From CAXQZM01 sp964228455 (GTDB lineage: Bacteria; Pseudomonadota; Alphaproteobacteria; UBA7985), in contig CAXQZM010000051.1 of assembly GCA_964228455.1 (NCBI GenBank), positions 1 through 12,721 on the forward strand: DNA of 12,721 nucleotides, written 5' to 3'. A model generated the notes under the pieces. It had not been told where the DNA came from. It saw only the letters and a list, made by a program, of their open reading frames with translations, and made no database searches. The position numbers and the translations under genes were made by a program. Below are positions 1 to 6,540 of the stretch, piece after piece; within the stretch, counting starts at the first letter, position 1, and every line of letters starts with the position of its first letter.

Positions 1-1173
1 GGGTCGCCTGAAGAAGGCGAATTGGAGATGTTAGGATACGGACAACGTATGTCTGTTGGCGTAGCTGAAGGAATGATTAACAATCCAAAATGGGCTGAGC
101 AATCAATAGCGGATGCTGTGGCAAGTGCTGAAAATTTAGCTGGGTTGACTGTTCAGCGGATGGCAGTTGGCTTGAATACCAAAATGGTCCGCTCTTTAAC
201 TATTACTCTGGAGCAATCACTGCATGGCAGAGCAGTTTCTCCATCGTTGAGGGCCGAGTTGACAGAAACTGCAAAAGACCACGCCGTCTCGCGCCTACCA
301 TCATCTCTTCAATGGGGTCACTTACATGTAATTCCTATTGGATATTCTTTGGATGGATCAGAACTAACAGACTTTCCTGATGGCTTGTTCGGTGAAACCC
401 TCGTGGCTTCATATCACTTAATATCAGTACCAATGATGGCCGTTCAAAATATTCGAGAGTGCCTCGCACGAAACGGTATTGAAGCCGAAAAGTTTATTCT
501 TTCCCCTTACGCAGCGGGGCTGGCGGCCTTAGACCCTGCGGCACAAGAATATGGAGCCACTTTAGTAGATTTGGGCGGAGATACTACGTCAGTAGCAACT
601 TTTGGAAAATGGAAACTGCTTCAAACAGCGACTATCCCTGTAGGTGGAAATGATATTACACGGGACATCGCACAGCACTTTGGATTTAATCCTGATCGCG
701 CGGAGAAGCTCAAGGTCACTCAAGGAAATCTTGCAGCCACATTTAACTCACCGTCAATAGACGAAGCCGCTACCTTGTTCGATGCAAGAGGTTTCGAGCA
801 TGCCGAGTTAAATCCTATTGTTGAAGCGAGAATGCATGAAACTCTCTTAGCTGTCCAAAGTATTCTCGAATCACCCAGCTTTATAAAGCATCAAACTCAC
901 TCGCTCTTTCTCACTGGAGCAGGTGCGCACTTAAAAGGTTTGCATGCTTATGCGGAGGCTTTATTTAATGACAAAAGAATAAAATTAGCTTCGCCGAAAA
1001 GGATATCAGGAGCACCAGAAGGCCTTGCGCACGCCGGCTTTGCAACTGCAATTGGGCTGCTAAAGTATACTGCAAAGTGGCGTTCCCAGGCGTCTACACG
1101 AGGGAAGTCACTACCTCAGAACGGAAATTTAACTTCGAGTTTGCCGCTCGTTCGGCGCCTATTCGGATCTTAA
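1..1173 (+). CDS. ftsA: Cell division protein FtsA, 5'-truncated by the window edge
   Basis: FtsA is an actin-fold ATPase that binds FtsZ and tethers the Z-ring to the inner membrane. The frame is already open at base 1 (GSPEEGELEMLGYGQ...), so the true start lies upstream; about 390 residues are visible, and by comparison with the usual ~420 only some 20-30 N-terminal residues are missing. Visible family signatures are the 1C-domain stretch HVIPIGYSLDG (near bases 319-354), the phosphate-binding motif DLGGDTTS (near 568-591) and the adenosine motif LTGAGAHLKGL (near 910-942). The C-terminus ends in LPLVRRLFGS, a short basic-hydrophobic segment in the place of the membrane-targeting amphipathic helix, without the Trp or Lys-Glu-Asn-Phe ending I expect in many relatives. 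ftsZ follows after a short gap, the normal dcw order. Identification is firm; the 5' end cannot be given. Confidence 0.95.
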   Translation, partial: GSPEEGELEMLGYGQRMSVGVAEGMINNPKWAEQSIADAVASAENLAGLTVQRMAVGLNTKMVRSLTITLEQSLHGRAVSPSLRAELTETAKDHAVSRLPSSLQWGHLHVIPIGYSLDGSELTDFPDGLFGETLVASYHLISVPMMAVQNIRECLARNGIEAEKFILSPYAAGLAALDPAAQEYGATLVDLGGDTTSVATFGKWKLLQTATIPVGGNDITRDIAQHFGFNPDRAEKLKVTQGNLAATFNSPSIDEAATLFDARGFEHAELNPIVEARMHETLLAVQSILESPSFIKHQTHSLFLTGAGAHLKGLHAYAEALFNDKRIKLASPKRISGAPEGLAHAGFATAIGLLKYTAKWRSQASTRGKSLPQNGNLTSSLPLVRRLFGS

Positions 1174-1183
1174 CTTCATTAAC
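1170..1183 (+). repeat. Paired TTAAC direct repeat upstream of ftsZ
   Basis: TTAAC occurs at 1170-1174 and again at 1179-1183, overlapping the ftsA stop codon and lying about 40 bp before the ftsZ ATG. The units repeat at 9 bp. The alphaproteobacterial cell-cycle regulator CtrA recognises TTAA-N7-TTAAC (11-bp repeat), so this is similar in sequence but has shorter spacing. TTAAC alone is common in DNA of this composition, so function is conjectural. Confidence 0.2.
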
Positions 1184-1221
1184 CTCTTGCGATTCAGATA
1201 AAAAAAGGATTGAAGACACTT

Positions 1222-2964
1222 ATGGCCCTGCAATTACAAGTACCCCAGCAACCTGATGAGTTCCGCCCCCGAATATGTGTAGTCGGCGTTGGTGGAGCCG
1301 GAGGCAACGCAATAAATAATATGATCAATTCTGGTCTGGAAGGCGTTGAATTCTTAGTCGCAAATACCGACGCTCAAGACCTCTCGCAATCCCTATCAGA
1401 CAATCGTCTCCAGCTTGGACCAACTGTGACAAAGGGGCTTGGAGCAGGCATGCAACCCCTAGTTGGCGCCGAAGCTGCAGAAGAATCTATGGATGAAATA
1501 CTTCATCGCCTCGATGGTGCAAATATGGTTTTCATCACGGCAGGAATGGGAGGAGGCACGGGTACAGGTGCTGCACCAGTAATCGCAAAAGCACTAAGAG
1601 AGCGTAATATTCTTACGGTTGGCGTAGTTACAAAACCATTTCAGTTTGAAGGAATGAAGCGTGCAACTTTTGCGGATGAAGGGATCGCTAGTCTATCTGA
1701 ATCAGTCGACACGCTTATTGTAATTCCAAACCAAAACTTGTTCCGCTTGGCAAATGAGAAAACAACTTTCGCAGATGCATTTAAAATGGCGGATAATGTT
1801 CTCTTAGACGGTGTTCGCGGCGTATCAGATTTGATCGTTAAACCTGGCATCGTCAACCTCGACTTTGCTGATGTTAGAACGCTGATGACTGTGATGGGCA
1901 AAGCGATGATGGGAACCGGAGAGGCGGAAGGCGAAACACGCGCCTTAGATGCTGCAGAGCGCGCGATCGCAAATCCCTTGCTGGATGACATGTCCTTAGA
2001 TGGAGCCCAAGGCGTGCTGATTAATGTGACTGGTGGTTACGACGTCACTTTGTATGAGGTTGATGCGGTGGCTAATCATGTCCGCGAAAAAGTTGATCCA
2101 GAAGCAAATATCATATTTGGCTCATCTGTCGATGAGAGTATGACAGGCACTTTGCGCGTATCAGTAGTTGCAACAGGAATTGATGCAGACCAAATGCGAC
2201 CTCGCGTGACCAACGCACCAAATCCGCAAGGCACACCCCCAGTTAACCCCGGACCATCTGGAGGTCCCGGAGGAGGAGTACCTCAAAATTCACCAAGAGG
2301 CGTAGCACCCACAGCGGCCCCAGCAGCACCGCAATCGCCATTTGGAAGGAGCCCCTTCGCATTCCGTTCCAATAACCGTGATCAAGGACCAACTAGTCAC
2401 TACGGAGAAAACATTGGGATTGAGACTGCTCCAAGTGAGAACTATGACCATAACGAAATAAGCAATAATTATGCAGCTGTGTTACCTGCTCAAGCTGCAC
2501 CAAAGATATCCCTAGCATCAGACAGTTCTAGCAGCTCTTTAGAACAGGCGGCAGATTTGTTTGGCGCGCCAGCTAGGCCAGTCGAGGACACAGAAAATAA
2601 CGCAATCGGTGCACCAGAACGTCAGAAGGGAGGCATCTTTAGCAGGTTCGCGGCAGCAGCAGCGGCTCCAGGACCATTATCTCCGCCCGCGTCAGCTGGC
2701 GCTGCAGCTATAGCTGCTTCACAGATAGACTCCCGCGGAAATACTGCGCCAGAAATCGATCCTGAAATTAGATCAGAAGAGGCCGAACCGTTATTGGACC
2801 TTGATGCCTCTCATTCGGGGGGATTGGAGCTCAATGAAGAACCGCAGCATAATGAAGCGGGGCCACGCGTGCTAGACATTGATGACAGTGCTCAGTCTGG
2901 CCTCGAGGGGTTTGATCAATCTTTTAAGTCGGTACCAGCTTTTCTGCGTCAGCAAAATAACTGA
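1222..2964 (+). CDS. ftsZ: Cell division protein FtsZ with long C-terminal linker
   Basis: FtsZ is the tubulin-like GTPase that polymerises into the cytokinetic ring. From the ATG at 1222 the product is 580 residues. The GTPase core (about 1-320) shows GVGGAGGNA near the N-terminus, the tubulin signature GGGTGTG at 110-116 and the T7 loop NLDFAD at 212-217, with the Asp pair (D214, D217) that hydrolyses GTP in the neighbouring subunit. Residues ~321-565 are a Pro/Ala/Ser/Gly-rich disordered linker with a run of six Ala near 477. The last ten residues, VPAFLRQQNN, are the alphaproteobacterial C-terminal peptide that binds FtsA and other partners. The start was chosen at 1222 because MALQLQVP resembles family N-termini and an AAAGGA at 1204-1209 lies 12 nt upstream. 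The in-frame TTG at 1210 directly abuts that site, too close to use it. Long linkers are usual in alphaproteobacteria. Confidence 0.97.
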   Translation: MALQLQVPQQPDEFRPRICVVGVGGAGGNAINNMINSGLEGVEFLVANTDAQDLSQSLSDNRLQLGPTVTKGLGAGMQPLVGAEAAEESMDEILHRLDGANMVFITAGMGGGTGTGAAPVIAKALRERNILTVGVVTKPFQFEGMKRATFADEGIASLSESVDTLIVIPNQNLFRLANEKTTFADAFKMADNVLLDGVRGVSDLIVKPGIVNLDFADVRTLMTVMGKAMMGTGEAEGETRALDAAERAIANPLLDDMSLDGAQGVLINVTGGYDVTLYEVDAVANHVREKVDPEANIIFGSSVDESMTGTLRVSVVATGIDADQMRPRVTNAPNPQGTPPVNPGPSGGPGGGVPQNSPRGVAPTAAPAAPQSPFGRSPFAFRSNNRDQGPTSHYGENIGIETAPSENYDHNEISNNYAAVLPAQAAPKISLASDSSSSSLEQAADLFGAPARPVEDTENNAIGAPERQKGGIFSRFAAAAAAPGPLSPPASAGAAAIAASQIDSRGNTAPEIDPEIRSEEAEPLLDLDASHSGGLELNEEPQHNEAGPRVLDIDDSAQSGLEGFDQSFKSVPAFLRQQNN

Positions 2965-2975
2965 TCCACTAAGAT

Positions 2976-3004
2976 TTGACTGGCCAAAAAGTTTTGCGTT
3001 TAAG
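2976..3004 (+). promoter_or_regulatory. Candidate sigma70-like promoter in the ftsZ-lpxC gap
   Basis: TTGACT (2976-2981, five of six to the -35 consensus) is followed after 17 bp by TTTAAG (2999-3004, four of six to the -10 consensus). It starts 12 bp after the ftsZ stop codon, in the largest gap of the plus-strand gene train, where an internal promoter for lpxC-bamD-recN-ligA would make sense. Seen by eye only; alphaproteobacterial -10 elements are loose, so this is tentative. Confidence 0.35.
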
Positions 3005-3006
3005 TT

Positions 3007-3022
3007 CTTAACAAAGCTTAAC
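3007..3022 (+). repeat. CTTAAC direct repeat in the lpxC leader region
   Basis: CTTAAC occurs at 3007-3012 and 3017-3022, exactly 10 bp apart, so both copies face the same side of the helix. The arrangement reads TTAA-N6-TTAAC, one base short of the CtrA consensus TTAA-N7-TTAAC. It lies just downstream of the candidate promoter at 2976-3004, where a bound protein could act as a repressor. It also overlaps a small TTAAG-N2-CTTAA dyad at 3000-3011. Confidence 0.3.
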
Positions 3023-3064
3023 GCGAGTTGTGTTTTCCCCTCGATATGCGTTAGCTATGAGCTT

Positions 3065-3092
3065 TTGAATGGAGATGTCATTAACATCTAAA
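3065..3092 (+). promoter_or_regulatory. Second candidate promoter with a dyad in its spacer, before lpxC
   Basis: TTGAAT (3065-3070) and TCTAAA (3087-3092), each four of six to consensus, are separated by 16 bp. The spacer contains most of a 6-bp inverted repeat, AGATGT-N5-ACATCT, at 3073-3089. Transcription would begin near 3099, leaving a leader of about 60 nt before the chosen lpxC start at 3159 and making the in-frame ATG at 3069 unusable on that transcript. The match is modest and needs transcript mapping. Confidence 0.28.
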
Positions 3093-3158
3093 CTAGGTTT
3101 GGACGAATGGTCAGCATCAGACAAATTCGATGTCGCAAGCTATATAGGGTTTAAGTTT

Positions 3159-4046
3159 ATGAACCAGCGAGCCGACAAGCAACAAACTCTAGCAAAACCA
3201 ATCGAACTCTCCGGCATAAACCTACACAACGGAGAAGCAGTAAAATTAAGACTATCGCCTGCGGAAGCGAACCATGGAATTAAATTTCTTCGTTCTGATT
3301 TAAAAAATGGTTCTCGAATCATCACCCCAAAGGCCAACATGGTAACTGAAACATCAATGTGCACGAGTCTTGCGAATGAGCATGATGGCTTAGTTAGCAC
3401 TATTGAACACCTGATGGCTGCATTTCACGCGACGGGGATAAGCAATTGCCTTGTTGAAGTTAACGGCCCCGAGTTGCCAATTTTGGATGGTTCAGCTGCC
3501 CCTTATGTATCGGGTATCTGCAATGCTGGTCTCGTCAACCAAGGAATTAAGCAGAAGTTCATCCGAGTTTTAAAGCCAATTAAGGTGGGAGATTACCAAC
3601 GTTCGGCGCAGCTTAGCCCTCACGTAAACTCAGATGACGTAAGGCTCACAGTTGATTTCTCTATAGAATTTGAGGCTACCTGTATTCGAGCGCAGAACTT
3701 CTACTTGGACGTAACACCTAGTACCTTTGAACAAGAAATTTCAGCGGCTCGAACGTTCGGGTTTGTAGAGCATTTAGATGCACTCTTAAGTCAAGGAAAG
3801 GCTAAAGGCGCGAGTCAAACAAACGCAATCGTTATCAAAAATGGCGTTGTGCAAAATCCTGGTGGGTTAAGATACTCTGATGAGTTCGTGAGGCATAAAG
3901 CATTAGATGCGGTTGGGGATCTATATATAGAGGGTTTACCACTTATAGGAGTGTATAAAGGAGTGCGCGCAGGTCATGATGTCACAAATCGTCTGATGCG
4001 AAAACTAATCTCTGACCCCTCAAACTATGAACTTACCGAAATATAG
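3159..4046 (+). CDS. lpxC: UDP-3-O-acyl-N-acetylglucosamine deacetylase LpxC
   Basis: LpxC is the Zn-dependent cytoplasmic deacetylase that removes acetate from UDP-3-O-acyl-GlcNAc, the committed step of lipid A synthesis. The 295-residue product from 3159 carries all expected active-site elements: TIEHL with E83 and zinc ligand H84, RHKALDAVGD with H246, K247 and zinc ligand D250, and the late GHDVTNRL with H273, the probable acid-base His. The start at 3159 (MNQRADKQQTLAKPIELSGI) fits family N-termini, which reach the SGIxLHxG motif after about 20 residues, and an AGGG at 3146-3149 sits 9 nt upstream. The frame is open further up to an ATG at 3069, but the extra 30 residues do not resemble LpxC. 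The gene continues the dcw cluster after ftsZ, as usual in alphaproteobacteria, and its presence implies an LPS-bearing outer membrane. Confidence 0.96.
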   Translation: MNQRADKQQTLAKPIELSGINLHNGEAVKLRLSPAEANHGIKFLRSDLKNGSRIITPKANMVTETSMCTSLANEHDGLVSTIEHLMAAFHATGISNCLVEVNGPELPILDGSAAPYVSGICNAGLVNQGIKQKFIRVLKPIKVGDYQRSAQLSPHVNSDDVRLTVDFSIEFEATCIRAQNFYLDVTPSTFEQEISAARTFGFVEHLDALLSQGKAKGASQTNAIVIKNGVVQNPGGLRYSDEFVRHKALDAVGDLYIEGLPLIGVYKGVRAGHDVTNRLMRKLISDPSNYELTEI

Positions 4047-4082
4047 GTCGCGTTAGACCAAAGGGTTGTCTACAAAGCACTT

Positions 4083-4829
4083 ATGCTACGCTTCTTTTCA
4101 GTTTTATTGCTATGCGTTGGAGTATCTGCGTGCACGGGAAACCAGACAACGGATTTTAATGACAATCTGGGTGGCTCTGCTTTAGAAATTTTTTCAGATG
4201 CCGAGGAGGCAGCTAGCCGCAAAAGATACCAAGAAGCAATTGATTTATATGGTGAAGTTGAAAGACAGTATCCTTTAGACCCGCTCGCTATCAGAGCTCA
4301 ATTGGCGAAAGCTGAGACTCTGTTAAAATATCAGAAATATGAAGAGGCCGTTTCTGCCTTTGACAGATTTTTACAGTTCAATCCGAGCCACCCTGAAACC
4401 GCACGGGCAATATACTTAAGAGCACTAGCTTTTTATGAGCAAATACCCGATGTCCATAGGGATCAAGGCGTTACTCTAAAGACTCAAACAGCATTTAATC
4501 AATTAATAACGGCTTATCCAGAAACACCTGAGGCTATAGATGCGCAAGCCAAACTAGCCTTTGTTAAAGATCAATTAGCGGGGCATAATCTTATTATTGG
4601 AATAACCTATCAGCAGCAAAATCGGTATCTTGCAGCACAGAATCGCTTCAAAACAGTTATTGAAGACTACCCAACCACTGGCCAAATACCGGAAGCATTC
4701 TATAGGCTTGTCGAGACCTCTCTTGCACTTGGTCTGGCAGGCGAAGCACAAGCCTACGCCGCCACGTTAGGCTATAATTTTCCCGATAGTACATGGTATA
4801 AGCGAGCTTACAATTTACTAACAAATTAG
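4083..4829 (+). CDS. bamD: Outer membrane protein assembly factor BamD (ComL-type lipoprotein)
   Basis: BamD is the essential lipoprotein of the beta-barrel assembly machine; it binds BamA and the C-terminal signals of incoming outer-membrane proteins. The 248-residue product begins with a short lipoprotein signal peptide, MLRFFSVLLLCVGVSAC, whose lipobox VSAC places the lipidated Cys at residue 17. The following residue is Thr, not Asp, consistent with export to the outer membrane. The mature part is a chain of TPR-like helical hairpins, for example YQEAIDLYGEVERQYP at about 50-65, YEEAVSAFDRFLQFNP and YLAAQNRFKTVIEDYP, with length close to the E. coli protein (245). It lies 36 bp after lpxC and 37 bp before recN, so it is probably cotranscribed. 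I see no clear Shine-Dalgarno before the ATG. Confidence 0.94.
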   Translation: MLRFFSVLLLCVGVSACTGNQTTDFNDNLGGSALEIFSDAEEAASRKRYQEAIDLYGEVERQYPLDPLAIRAQLAKAETLLKYQKYEEAVSAFDRFLQFNPSHPETARAIYLRALAFYEQIPDVHRDQGVTLKTQTAFNQLITAYPETPEAIDAQAKLAFVKDQLAGHNLIIGITYQQQNRYLAAQNRFKTVIEDYPTTGQIPEAFYRLVETSLALGLAGEAQAYAATLGYNFPDSTWYKRAYNLLTN

Positions 4830-4835
4830 TATTTT

Positions 4836-4850
4836 GTTCCCCGTTTGATC
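4836..4850. promoter_or_regulatory. Near-consensus alphaproteobacterial LexA (SOS) box upstream of recN
   Basis: GTTC at 4836-4839 and GATC at 4847-4850 are separated by exactly 7 bp, matching the alphaproteobacterial LexA site GTTC-N7-GTTC at seven of eight positions. It lies in the 37-bp bamD-recN gap, ending 16 bp before the recN start, and is followed at once by a possible -10 (TATATC, 4855-4860). RecN is a classic SOS gene, so context supports the call. Binding is not demonstrated. Confidence 0.45.
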
Positions 4851-4854
4851 GGCT

Positions 4855-4860
4855 TATATC
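4855..4860 (+). promoter_or_regulatory. Possible -10 element for recN
   Basis: TATATC lies 6 bp before the recN GTG, just after the LexA-like box. Initiation about 7 bp downstream would place the 5' end at or next to the GTG at 4867, giving a leaderless or nearly leaderless message. That agrees with the lack of any visible Shine-Dalgarno before recN. No good -35 is visible at 16-18 bp spacing, so the element is weakly supported. Confidence 0.25.
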
Positions 4861-4866
4861 AGTGTC

Positions 4867-6540
4867 GTGTTAACGCATCTCGCCCTTGATAACTTTGTCC
4901 TTATTGATGCTTTAGATCTCGAAGTTAACGAAGGCTTGTGTGTAATTACTGGCGAAACTGGTGCTGGCAAATCAATCCTCCTGACCGCTCTTGGACTTGT
5001 AACAGGTGCTAGAGTGCAAGCAGGACTGATAGGACCCCATAGACAGAAATCAGAAGTAACCGCAGTGTTCCAGTTACCCAATGAGCACCCATGTCTGCGA
5101 GTTCTCAAAAACCAAGATATAAGCGTGGATTCAGAACTAGTACTTCGTCGTACTATTGGCATGGATGGAAGAACAAAGGCATTCGTAAATTCAACACCAG
5201 TCGCTGTCTCGTTGCTATCACTATTGGGTCGGCATTTAGTCGAAATTCAAGGACAGTTTGAGCAACTAGAAGTCTTAAAACCACAAAACCATCGCGTCCT
5301 ACTAGATCAAGCACTTAATCATGAGACTGCCTTACAAGCTTTAAAGGAATTGCACTCGGCTCGGGAATCGGCAGCAAATAGGCTAAAAATCGAGACGAAG
5401 CGCCTCGAAAAATTGAGTGAGGACCAAGAATACCTAGTACATTGTCTAGACGAGCTCGAGGTTGCTCGAATTGAAGAAGGCGAAGCCGAAGAACTTGTAA
5501 TCCGCAGGGATGCACTCAGAGCGTTAAGCGCAGCCGAAGATTCACTAGGTCAACTTAACAAACTTGTTCAGGGTGATCGGGGTGTGATCGATCAGTTAGC
5601 GAGAGCCAGTAAACTCGCTAACCGGCTTCCCTCAAGCTTAGAGGCAGAAATGATAGAAGTGATCCAAAACTTAGAGCATGCGTGGAATTCTAGCGAAAGT
5701 GCAGCCAGCTCAATCACTTCTAAACTGATTGAGCTTGAAGGGGCAGAACAAGAACTTGAGGAAGCAACTGGCCGTCTGTTTTTTTTAAAGGACTTGTCAC
5801 GCAAGCACAACTGTCAACCGCAGGATTTGCTAAGAAAGAAAAAAGAGATTGCCGAAACATTAAAGAGCTTAGAGCAAGGTCAGTCTTACTTAACCGAGCT
5901 GAAACAAAACCTCCATGAAGCAACCGAGAGCTATATGATCGCAGCAGATGAACTCAGTAGAGCTCGGAGATCAGGCGCGTTAAAGCTCTCGCACGCAATA
6001 AATACCGAACTTCCCGAACTAAAATTACCAGATGCTTGCGTGAGCATTTCTGTAACAAGTACTCCTGATGAACACGCAGGTATATTTGGCTATGACCATG
6101 TGCGAATACTCGTGAAAACAAATAGAGGCACGCAGCCCGGACCAATTGAAAAAGTCGCCTCTGGCGGAGAGCTATCGAGAATTCTACTGGCTCTTAAACT
6201 TGCTATTTTACCAAATATTGGACCAAGCCCTTTGCTGATTTTTGACGAGGCAGACTCTGGAATTGGCGGTGCTACAGCAACCGCTCTTGGAAGCCGACTT
6301 CGCCGTCTAGCTGGAGACACGCAGGTTATTTCCGTTACTCACTCACCTCAGGTAGCAGCAGCCGGTAATTGGCACCTAAAGGTTACAAAGGTCTTTGAAC
6401 CTAAGCACACGGGCACTAGAATCCACGAATTGAGTAGCGTTGCTCGTACAGAAGAAATTGCGAGGATGCTTGCTGGTAGCCATGTAGGAAAAGAGGCGCT
6501 CGAAGCAGCAAGCGCTTTGCGGCAGGAATTTGCCATATGA
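4867..6540 (+). CDS. recN: DNA repair protein RecN
   Basis: RecN is an SMC-like ATPase that acts early in recombinational repair of double-strand breaks, bridging DNA and assisting RecA. The 557-residue product has the family layout: an N-terminal ATPase half with Walker A GETGAGKS at 29-36, a long charged coiled-coil middle (about 150-370), and a C-terminal half with the ABC signature ASGGELSR beginning at A431 and Walker B LLIFDEADSG with D460 and E461. The length matches typical RecN (about 550). The start is GTG at 4867, giving MLTHLALDNFVLID as in relatives; no Shine-Dalgarno is visible, but a LexA-like box and a possible -10 lie just upstream. The stop overlaps the ligA start by 4 bp (ATGA), implying translational coupling. 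Recombination and ligation genes side by side are usual at this locus in alphaproteobacteria. Confidence 0.96.
   Translation: MLTHLALDNFVLIDALDLEVNEGLCVITGETGAGKSILLTALGLVTGARVQAGLIGPHRQKSEVTAVFQLPNEHPCLRVLKNQDISVDSELVLRRTIGMDGRTKAFVNSTPVAVSLLSLLGRHLVEIQGQFEQLEVLKPQNHRVLLDQALNHETALQALKELHSARESAANRLKIETKRLEKLSEDQEYLVHCLDELEVARIEEGEAEELVIRRDALRALSAAEDSLGQLNKLVQGDRGVIDQLARASKLANRLPSSLEAEMIEVIQNLEHAWNSSESAASSITSKLIELEGAEQELEEATGRLFFLKDLSRKHNCQPQDLLRKKKEIAETLKSLEQGQSYLTELKQNLHEATESYMIAADELSRARRSGALKLSHAINTELPELKLPDACVSISVTSTPDEHAGIFGYDHVRILVKTNRGTQPGPIEKVASGGELSRILLALKLAILPNIGPSPLLIFDEADSGIGGATATALGSRLRRLAGDTQVISVTHSPQVAAAGNWHLKVTKVFEPKHTGTRIHELSSVARTEEIARMLAGSHVGKEALEAASALRQEFAI

Noticed and set aside
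1210..1221. FtsZ start at the TTG at 1210
   Set aside because: It abuts the AAAGGA site with no spacing, and the ATG at 1222 gives a family-like N-terminus with usable spacing.
1641..1991. Minus-strand open frame of 116 codons inside ftsZ
   Set aside because: It lies wholly opposite the conserved GTPase core, encodes no recognisable domain and has no ribosome site context; it is a shadow of ftsZ codon use.
2879..3091. Plus-strand open frame of 70 codons across the ftsZ end and the ftsZ-lpxC gap
   Set aside because: More than a third overlaps the conserved FtsZ tail in another frame, and the product has no signal, motif or convincing start.
3069..3158. N-terminal 30-residue extension of LpxC from an in-frame ATG at 3069
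   Set aside because: The extra residues do not resemble LpxC, the only GGAG directly touches the next ATG (3075), and a candidate promoter would initiate downstream of it. The ATG at 3159 fits the family start.
4054..4072. TAGAC/GTCTA inverted repeat in the lpxC-bamD gap
   Set aside because: Only 5 bp of stem with a 9-nt loop and no T-run; expected by chance, so not called a terminator or operator.
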